NCBI GenBank assembly: GCA_963457665.1 | Contig: OY735216.1 | Coordinates: 47,357,325 to 47,421,324, forward strand | Length of the DNA stretch: 64,000 nt | From: Thysanoteuthis rhombus | Lineage: Eukaryota > Mollusca > Cephalopoda > Oegopsida > Thysanoteuthidae | Direction of reading: 5' to 3' | Shown here: positions 56,736 to 64,000 of the stretch, in pieces | How the letters are laid out: every line of letters starts with the position of its first letter | Numbering within the stretch: the first letter of the stretch is position 1 | Notes under the pieces: model-generated | The model's input: only the letters and a program-made list of their open reading frames with translations | Database searches by the model: none | Told to the model about the DNA's origin: nothing | Position numbers and translations under genes: made by a program

Positions 56736-57289
56736 TGTTTTTCATATATATATATATATATATTATATATATTTTAAATCTTTTTTTTTTTTTTGCAGGC
56801 ATAGTAAAATAATGATCTTGAAAATTTTCCAAAGTTAAGATGAAGGTAAAAACTAGTCAAAATAAATTGTAACATAGTAAAATAATTTCTATTTTTTTGT
56901 TTGCTATACAGCCAGAAAATACAAATATATTTGATATTCTAGAAAATAGCATCACATTTTTGTTTTGATCTTTGTGCAATGGCCATGACTTCAGTTTCAA
57001 ATACCTTCATATTTACAAGCATTTTATGAAGGAGCCAGTAGCATCGGCTACTCTTGCTACATAGTAATTCCAGTAAAGCAATAAGTGGTTTCCTCTGTAC
57101 CGTGTTTGTTGTAAATGAATAAAACACTAATTGCAGAGAAAATTATTTGTTAATTAAAAGTAAATGGTGAAATGAGTCACAAAGTCTCAAATTGCTCAAG
57201 TCTAGCAGTTTGTGACTTGTTAACAGTAAACATTTTGAACAACTGCTTATCCATTGTTCCTTACAACAATCCAAGTGCAATAAGAAGGT

Positions 57290-57480
57290 ACTCAGAGAGC
57301 ACCATACATCTGCTAATGCCATTGTCACTAAAATCTGCATTAAAAATCAGTTCACATATGGCTACAATGCAGGGGAGGAAACAGTAAAAATTCAATCACT
57401 CCTTCCTTAGCCCAAGGTCCATCCTCACACAAAATGGCATTGAGAACTTCAAGAGAAATTGTGAGGACAAATGTGGCTCG
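57290..57480 (+). repeat. Relative of the 6.2-6.8 kb repeat
   Basis: GCTAATGCCATTGTCACTAA, AAATCAGTTCACATATGGCT and TCACACAAAATGGCATTGAG align with the 6.6-6.75 kb unit. The start is also seen at 24.45-24.52 kb. It is intronic in OLA1. Confidence 0.5.
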
Positions 57481-57732
57481 CAACTGGCGTCAGGGAATGC
57501 CCCGATCCGCCGATCTCTTAGTACAATGGGGAGGTGCAACCCTGGGGAGCAGATTTCCTGGAACTTAGACATTACACTGGGGGGGGGGGGACACAGGGAA
57601 ATTGGTTGACAGATGTAGACTGCAAGCAATATGAAGTAACAACTAAGCACTAGAATCCAGGGTATCCGATCCAACCTGAAGTGAAACTGTTCCATTGTTT
57701 ATTTCTTTACTACCAGTCTTCCTTCTTCGTTC

Positions 57733-57800
57733 TGTCCCGTAATAGTGATTACTTTTAATGTATGAAATTCATATGCGAATGTAGCAACTATTATGGGACA
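57733..57800. repeat. 68-bp palindromic mini-element, copy 3 (OLA1 intron 1)
   Basis: Starts TGTCCCGTAATAGTGATTAC and ends GTAGCAACTATTATGGGACA. The interior TTTAATGTATGAAATTCATA matches copy 1 in layout. It is about 0.85 kb downstream of the proposed OLA1 first exon. Confidence 0.65.
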
Positions 57801-57944
57801 GGACAATAAAATATTACATCAGACAACTATCGCTTTAGTCAAATCGTTGGTTTCATTGAAACTTTTCGAACTTGACTTCACGTAACTAATCAGGTACACA
57901 AAAAAGGGGGAACAGCTGTAAGTGTTCAAATTCCGTGATTTTGG

Positions 57945-58480
57945 TACCATATTTACTCGTAAATAATGCGAAAAATTTGATATTAAAAAAAAATCAGGGT
58001 CAAATGGGGGGTTGTATTTATACTAGAGTGTAAATAAAAATGATATTACTTTCTAAGCTACAAAAAGTACGGGGTCGCATTAAATTTGAGATCGCAGTGT
58101 GGTTCGAATAACTGCAATAAATATCTGTGCAGGAAAAGAGATTTCTAATTAAATATGCATATTATTTGTAATTCAAGCATGCAGTTTTTGAGTCGGACTA
58201 TCATGAATGTGGGGAAATGACATTCTGGAATATCGTGGAAAGTGTGCGTGGGCAATAAAAAGGTTGAGAACCATTAATGTACTTGATCATTTTACGATAC
58301 TAATAATTTTTTGGCGTACAACACCATCTCAAATATAAATGCAACCCAACTTTTTGTAGCTAAAAAGCTGTGTTTTTTGCTGGTTCATTTCTTTGCACAG
58401 TAAAGTATAATGCTACTCTACAATTGTGACCCTGATCACTTTATATTGATTGTCTGCATTATACACGAGTAAATACAACG
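57945..58480. mobile_element. Large foldback MITE (about 170-bp arms)
   Basis: The left arm has TATTTACTCGTAAATAATGC, TCAGGGTCAAATGGGG, AGCTACAAAAAGTACGGGGT and CGCATTAAATTTGAGATC. The right arm, inverted, has TATTTACTCGTGTATAATGC, TCAGGGTCACAATTG, AGCTACAAAAAGTTGGGTTG and CATTTATATTTGAGAT. The arms are about 170 bp and the spacer about 190 bp, which includes the hAT-like end AAAAAGGTTGAGAACCATTA. It lies just inside OLA1 intron 1. Confidence 0.65.
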
Positions 58481-58640
58481 GATTAGACGTAAAAATTACA
58501 ATAATAACAACAAATAGATAGAAAGAAGAGAATAAACCACATGGCTTTTTTTCTTTTTTTAAAAGGATCTTGGTGCTGAGTGGAGGTAAACATTAATTCT
58601 GCGAACAACTTTGAAAAAATATCTGATGGGACCAACTCAC

Positions 58641-58790
58641 TTGAAATAGCAATCACTTGAGGGTCTGGGAGTACAGACGTTTTTGTCTGTTCAGAAGAAA
58701 GGTTGAGACAAAAATCCGACTTTTTTTTTTTTGGCAGCGGCCGGCTTCCACACACTCTATGCCAAAATGGCGAGAGACAGAAAGGCAGCT
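58641..58790 (-). promoter_or_regulatory. Probable OLA1 promoter and 5' untranslated exon
   Basis: On the minus strand this patch has an ETS-like site (ACTTCCGCC near 58798), a pyrimidine-rich start-like stretch (CTTTCTG) and a YY1-like GCCATTTTGG. About 150 nt without any ATG then lead to a consensus donor CAA|GTGAGT whose exon side ends at 58641. Spliced to the acceptor at 54425 this gives a 5' leader ending A-ATG, with a 4.2-kb first intron. GC and CpG are high for the window. An alternative donor (GAG|GTAACT near 58813) would bring upstream ATGs and seems less likely. Strand and role are inference; no transcript was available. Confidence 0.55.
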
Positions 58791-59287
58791 CGGCGGAAGT
58801 AGAAAGAGTTACCTCCCGTCTCTTCATTGCGGACACTTTCTCCAACTTGTCCCACACTGATTTTCTGACCGCCGATTTCAACATTTTAACATGAAATCCC
58901 AACTTACCGTTTTTTTTTTTTGTTTTTTACATTTAGATATAAAAGCAGACGCAGATTCAGTTGGGATGGGGGATCCAAACTCCTCTCCCTACTCGAACAA
59001 ACTAGAATTAAAAATTTTCTCAACTATCTAGATAAATAAATTTATAAGTAAAAAATCTCTAGTAATCTTGAATTAACCATAAAAACTAAAAAGGTAACGA
59101 ATCAACCTTCGGAACCCCAAAAAAAAGGTAACAATAGCCCAAATGTCTTATTTTGTTTTTCATCTAATATATGATGTCTACCATCTTATTCTTCCTAATT
59201 TTTTAACAGGTGTCCTTGCCTCTCTATTAAGGGCTCTGTCGGTCAGTGCGTTGGTTGGTTGTCTGTCCCCATGTTGTTCCTCAACTG

Positions 59288-59545
59288 TTTTGGATCAAAT
59301 TTATTTAAAACTTTGTAGAAACTTGATATAATGCTTCTTATTTAGAAAAATCTTTCACTCATGGTCACGTAATCTGTCAATAATGGTGTTTGAACTTTGT
59401 TTTAAAATCGATTTTCTCAGCTGTTTTAAGTCAGATTTTCTTGAAACTTGATAGAAGAGCGTTCTTTCAGGTACTTCTTACCTAAAATTATCTTCTACAC
59501 GAGGTCAGATGATCTGGCAATAATGTTGTTTAAACTTTATGGTGG
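59288..59545 (+). repeat. Degenerate tandem pair, about 125 bp
   Basis: Two units share TTTTGGATCAAATTT/GTTTTAAGTCAGATTTT, GAAACTTGATA, then GGTCACGTAATCTGTCAATA/GGTCAGATGATCTGGCAATA and ATGGTGTTTGAACTTTG/ATGTTGTTTAAACTTTA. Unit starts are near 59288 and 59418. Confidence 0.55.
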
Positions 59546-60519
59546 ACACTTCATTGAACTTTCGGTTCTTGTTTATTTATCGGTTTTATATAAATGCTCA
59601 ATGTAGAAAAACTAAGAATATTGTCTATAATGAAATTCTAAACAAAACCCTCGGTGAATTATGTTTTCAACAAATATCAATTTCATTTGAATTGCATATC
59701 TCTCTTACAAAGAAAATAAATATTTTGTTTGAAAGAATTGTAATTCAGCAACAGAAGCCTCTTTAAATTATTTCCCTCCCATTCAAGTAGTCACTAAACT
59801 GAGTCCCACAGTTCCCAGATAATGCCAGGTATCCTGCTAGTTTGCCTCATAATTCCTGGACAAGTTTTAGAAAAAAAAAATTACCAAATTTTGATTGAAT
59901 AGATTCAATTTGTGCAATAAAACATATCCTTTATTATTAATTTTGACTAGTTTTTATTTTCTAGATAATTTAAGATAAAAGATCTACTTTTTACAGATAA
60001 TTTTTTGGATGATTTGTGGGCTTCAGTGATTTACTTATGTGAAGTATTGTAATGATTATTACTTTAATCCATCAACTTTTTGGTGATCTTAGGTTATCTG
60101 GTTCTAAAAGAGGATAGCATCAAGATTGCAAAAAGTTATCTCCCTTGATGGATAAAAATTGCTGTTTTTTTCATTTCAAGCTAACTTTGTACAGTAGCTA
60201 AAAATTTTATGCATTCTGTTCTTGTGATATGATACCATCCTTTGGATCTAAGATATCATTTTCAATATCTTAAACCAACCCTTTGTATGAATTTTGGAGT
60301 GGACATTTTCAGCTATGCAGTTAGCTGGAAGTGAAAAAAAAAAAAAAAAAATCCAGCCATTTTTTAGCTATCATATTTATGCTATCATATTTTATAACCA
60401 AATTACTGAGGGTTACCAAATGTTTTCGATGGGTGATGAAAAGTAGATATTTTACAGCAATGAGGAACACTAAAGATTGTAAAACAAGCAAAATGAACTA
60501 CCACTGACCATAAAAAAGA

Positions 60520-61010
60520 CTTACTCATACTGGATAAGTGGTATTATTGGAAGGAAGTCATCTATTATAAGCTTTTCTAGTGAACAAAATGATTGATTTG
60601 AATAAGTACTGGGCCCAATCAGACTAACTGAAAACAACAATTGACAAAAAGTATTCATTGTGAATTAGTTGAAAGAAAAGGCATCATGTTCCATCAGGAT
60701 AAAGCTAGGTGGTACATTTCTTTGACGACCAGGCGGAAATCATTATGGCTTGATTGTGAGTTTTTCACTCTTTCAATGTATTCACCAGATATCACGACAG
60801 TGGATAAACATTTATTCCAGTCATTATAGAATTGTCTTAGATAAAAAGATTTCCATTCCCTGGAAGATTGCAAGAGTATCTTGATCAGTTCTTTGCAGAG
60901 AAAGATAAAAAGAGGATGGAATAATGAATTTGCCAGAAAGATGGCAGAAGATAAAGGAACAAAACTATAAATATGTTCTCCATGAAAATTAATATAAATT
61001 TTTCTGATCA
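60520..61010 (+). pseudogene. mariner transposase C-terminal remnant
   Basis: Reads GIMFHQDKARWYISLTTRRK, then MYSPDITTVDKHLFQSL. This is the second and third catalytic Asp region of mariner transposase, followed by a stop and by a continuation RGWNNEFARKMAEDKGT. Upstream frames resemble the YWxxxGIIxxE block (SGIIGRKSSII). The N-terminal half is absent. It is pseudogenic, with several stops. Confidence 0.75.
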
Positions 61011-61019
61011 TATGTATAG

Positions 61020-62080
61020 GTGGATGAAAAACCTTTTTTCTTTTGATTTTTATTAAATTTCACTTACGCAAAAAGGGTAATTCTGAGGGTTCATATCTTG
61101 AGGAGATAACTTCTTCCAACTAATAAGAAAGTTACAATTGATAATTTTTTGAAAAGCAATAAAAAAAAAAATTGTTTTTTGACATTGGATCAGCTTGAAT
61201 ATTTCTCTATATTTTTTACAAAGGTTTGGGATTATTTCCGTTTTTTTTTAAAAAGAATGCGTAATCAAAACCTAATATTTCTCGGAAATGGAAAAAAATT
61301 CTGAATGAAATGAAGATCATAATTATTCAAAAAGCCAAAATTTGAAAAAAAAAGCATTTTGAAAATATTTTAAATTTAAATTGCAATTTCATAAATATTC
61401 ATAATCTGTTCAGTTATATATTTAATGTGTGATTTTATGCGTCTCGTGCATTTTTTTACTTTTAGATTGATTATAATTCGTTTGATGCCAGAAGTAGAAT
61501 TATCTCCCTTAATGTCTCTCCAAAAGGTTATCTCCCTTGGTGTGAGTCATCTGCCTGAAATGCAGAACTTGAGAATTACCCCCCAAAAATAGGATGCAAT
61601 CTTCCCAAATTTTGCTAAAAAAATAAAACATGATCTTTTTCCAAATTTACTTTTGACGTGTGGAGTTGGAACATTTTTTTTTCAAATTTTGTTTTTTTGC
61701 GTGTAAATTTTTTTTCCAAATTTTTCTTTCCTTTTTCGAATAAATCATTTTTCGACCCCTTGATGTTTTTTTATCAAATTTTAACGATTCATGGCTGTAG
61801 CAGCTTCTTTTTTCTCCCCCAAACTTTCAAGTTATGCATAAATTATTATGTAACTACATATACATGCATATTTTGAAAAAAAAAAAAAGTATATATATAT
61901 TTCCCCTACTTAATAAAAGAAAATATTTGTGCCTAAAGGGTTAAAAAATTTTTTGTGAATTATTCAGGTGGGCTGAATGCTGAATGACTCACAAACTTGC
62001 CCTTGAAGTGCTTGATTGGATATAAAAAAGCAATGATATCATGAACGGAATATATAAATCCAAACAATACCGGCTTCTTC
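61020..62080. other. No gene; TTATCTCCCTT motifs
   Basis: AT-rich with long T and A runs. The motif TTATCTCCCTT occurs at 61500 and 61527 and, just upstream of this stretch, at 60137. No coding signal seen. Confidence 0.5.
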
Positions 62081-62085
62081 AGCTA

Positions 62086-62086
<1 letters not shown>

Positions 62087-62141
<55 letters not shown>

Positions 62142-62154
62142 ATATATATATACA
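62087..62154. repeat. (TA)n(TG)n(TA)n microsatellite
   Basis: TA tract interrupted by GTGTGTGTG. Confidence 0.95.
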
Positions 62155-62289
62155 CAATGCAAATCAGAATACAATATAGTATAAAATAATTTAATACAAT
62201 ATCCAATGTGTGATAAGTTTATTCCATTAAGAGCTTGATATATTCAACATTAAATGTTAAATTGAGTTAGAGTAAAGCTTAAAATATGA

Positions 62290-62525
62290 TGAAGTAAAGA
62301 ATTTGCTACACAATCACGTTCATGTTTCTGCCCTGTTTGGGCTTTTTCAGGTGAATGATCCGGTTTATTTTAGATCCCTATTCAGAATATGATATGTTTT
62401 TCTGTATTATTTGGTGGAGATGCTATGTTTGTTGGTAGTTATAAATTATGAATTAGGAAGATATAGGTAATTTCTTTATCAGTATGTTGTTAAACCATCA
62501 GCTCTTTATGGTATGTTTTCTCTCT
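62290..62525. repeat. Repeat blocks shared with the start of the window
   Basis: Block B inverted: TTTGCTACACAATCACGTTC, CTGCCCTGTTTGGGCTTTTT and CAGGTGAATGATCCGGTTTA. Block A direct: GTATGTTGTTAAACCATCAG, then CTCTTTATGGTATG. Confidence 0.6.
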
Positions 62526-62593
62526 GGGACTATTTTGTTCTCACTTAAATCAGCTTCCCCAGTGTTTGGGTCCACTTTTACATGACCATTTAT

Positions 62594-62815
62594 GTATATA
62601 TATATATATATATGTGAATTATAAATTGTGTTATATCACATAGAAGTTTATTTGAAATGATTTCCCATTGTAACACTAATATATCACACACCCTAGACAA
62701 TGTAAATATAATAAACAATCGAAGAAAATGGGGCTGCGGCAGGAATCAAAACTGCCACTGATAGGGTAGCCACTTCACTTCAATGATCTTACCATTGATC
62801 TAAACACATTGCCAG
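62594..62815 (-). mobile_element. tRNA-derived SINE, minus strand, ending in (TA)n
   Basis: On the minus strand the A-box GTTTAGATCAATGGTAAGAT and the B-box GTTTTGATTCC are followed by the same body as the 44.3-kb SINE. It runs leftward into a TA microsatellite at 62594-62613. It faces the plus-strand copy that starts about 130 bp to the right. Confidence 0.65.
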
Positions 62816-62946
62816 TAATACAAAAGCACACATAACCTCTTCTACACCAAATTCTCATCTCGTTTGTTCTCGGTCTATTCGTCTCTTCCAACACGACAAT
62901 TTTGTATTAATAGATACATATTTGGTCCGACGGAATGAACTACTGG

Positions 62947-63190
62947 CAGCTTGTTTAGCTCAATAAGTTGGTAAGAGCATTGTTGTGTTGAATGGGCTAC
63001 CCTATCAGTGGCAGGTTCAATTCCTGCAGCAACCCAATTTTCTCCAATTGTTTATGCTATCTATATTGTTTAGGGCAAATGATATATCAACTGTGTAATG
63101 ACAGGAAAACATCTCAAGTAAGTTTCTATATGATATAACGCAAATTATAATTCATCCTGGCAGATCAAATATATCCATTTCTTAATACAT

Positions 63191-63226
<36 letters not shown>
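62947..63226 (+). mobile_element. tRNA-derived SINE, plus strand, ending in (AC)/(TA)n
   Basis: A-box TTTAGCTCAATAAGTTGGTA and a perfect B-box GGTTCAATTCC (63014-63024), then the common body ending GGCAGATCAAATATATCC. An ACACAC/TATATA tract follows to about 63226. With the minus copy at 62.6-62.8 kb it forms a divergent, head-to-head pair. Confidence 0.7.
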
Positions 63227-63230
<4 letters not shown>

Positions 63231-63316
63231 CTATAGAGATTAAGAATTTTGTTCTTCACTCTGAAATGGTGCACATTACATGCTGAAAACTTGTGTATAA
63301 TAATAACAACACAGGG

Positions 63317-64000
63317 ATGAACATAGGAAAGAACTAGATAACTTCTGGTGACCTCTAAATGTCAATTAGGGGTCGGTGCAATTTTAGCATTTTCAAATCA
63401 AACAGATCGCTCTAAATTTATGTGCAAGGGTAACTTGGCCCCTATGAACATTGAATAGGTAGTGTTGACCTTTGGGTACATCTTTTAGTGAATTGAAGGT
63501 CAGGTTAATTCGGATAGACATTTTAAAATTTAACCTTAACATTCTATGGCCTGCGAACTAGTATACAGGTGTAAATTGATGTCATGATGAACACAGGATA
63601 GGTGGCGATGACATCTGGTAACCCATACAGGTCGATTCTGGATCAGGTCAATTTTAGCATTTTCAAATCTTATAGAGACTGTTACACTCTCAGAGTTCCA
63701 AATTTGTTCACCTGGATAACTTGACTACAGCACGAACATAAGATATGTGACATTGATCTCTGTTGACCTACTAAAAGGTAATTCAAGATCAGATTAATTC
63801 AGGCGATTACAAACCTAAAAAAGATGGCTGCACCCTATCAGCTACAAAATTGTGTCCATGGGTAACTTGATCCATGATGAACATCAGATAGGTGGGACTG
63901 GTCTTTGTTGACCTCTAATAGTCAAGTCAAATTCAGGTCAATTTTGGTATTTTCCACCCACTTGAAGAGTTGTTATCCCTACTTCTAGAAGTTAGAATTT
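63317..64000 (+). repeat. Degenerate satellite, about 145-bp period, runs off window
   Basis: ATGAACA-type landmarks at 63317, 63444, 63587, 63732 and 63877 give spacings of 127, 143, 145 and 145. Each unit has the order: ATAGGTGG-type block, TTGACCTCT-like block, AGGTCAATTTTAGCATTTTC (or a variant), a short variable part, then GGTAACTTGA. At least 4.5 units are visible, and the array continues past the window end. Confidence 0.8.

Noticed and set aside
58483-58902. 139-codon open frame on the minus strand over the promoter patch
   Set aside because: It spans a poly(A)-like lysine run and the proposed leader, contains a strong splice donor in the middle, and matches no protein family I know. 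An untranslated first exon explains the sequence better.
1-64000. CRISPR arrays, phage, toxin-antitoxin or other prokaryotic defence systems
   Set aside because: Sequence is clearly eukaryotic: spliced gene, LINE, SINE, mariner and hAT remnants, microsatellites. Tandem repeats here lack the direct-repeat/unique-spacer pattern of CRISPR.

Overview
This window is animal nuclear DNA: AT-rich, dense in simple repeats, with one long intron-split gene inside decayed transposable elements. I see no prokaryotic operon, CRISPR array, phage or plasmid feature. The tRNA-derived SINEs, the repeated short motif GTTATCTCCCTT, mariner and hAT remnants and a Penelope-type GIY-YIG remnant point to a lophotrochozoan, most likely a mollusc and perhaps a cephalopod such as an octopus. 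That placement is inference from repeat style, not from a species-diagnostic gene.

Gene content. The minus strand carries a complete Obg-like ATPase 1 (OLA1) gene between about 58.8 and 34.9 kb. Eleven coding exons join without a frame error into a 395-residue protein. All donors are GT and all acceptors AG, and ATG, P-loop, DIAG, NLSE and TGS landmarks are in place. A probable 5' untranslated exon with a promoter-like, CpG-containing sequence lies near 58.65-58.8 kb, and a candidate poly(A) signal is at 34.95 kb. Other promoter-like CpG-rich patches lie at 26.08-26.33 kb (a full CRE site inside an imperfect inverted repeat) and 28.68-28.89 kb (a consensus donor on the minus strand). I could not attach coding exons to either.

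Layout. 0-26 kb is gene-poor. It holds LINE 3' fragments (0.64, 9.2, 12.1 and 19.6 kb), tRNA-like SINEs (3.4-3.7 kb), an internally deleted mariner copy (16.6-17.0 kb), a Penelope GIY-YIG remnant in a G-poor tract (22.6-23.7 kb), and several unnamed dispersed families with two to four copies each. 26-30 kb holds the promoter-like patches, a well-bounded pogo/Tigger-like MITE and small hairpin elements. 30-35 kb is unassigned sequence plus a bounded hAT-like MITE. 35-59 kb is OLA1, whose introns carry LINE, SINE, foldback and MITE insertions. 59-64 kb holds a degenerate tandem pair, a mariner C-terminal remnant, oppositely oriented SINEs ending in TA microsatellites, and a roughly 145-bp degenerate satellite that runs off the window end.

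The best candidates for something not yet described are three 67-68 bp palindromic elements close to two promoter-like regions, the CRE-bearing inverted repeat, the inverted SINE pair at 55.2-55.7 kb, and the terminal satellite. None is shown by sequence alone to be a functional system.
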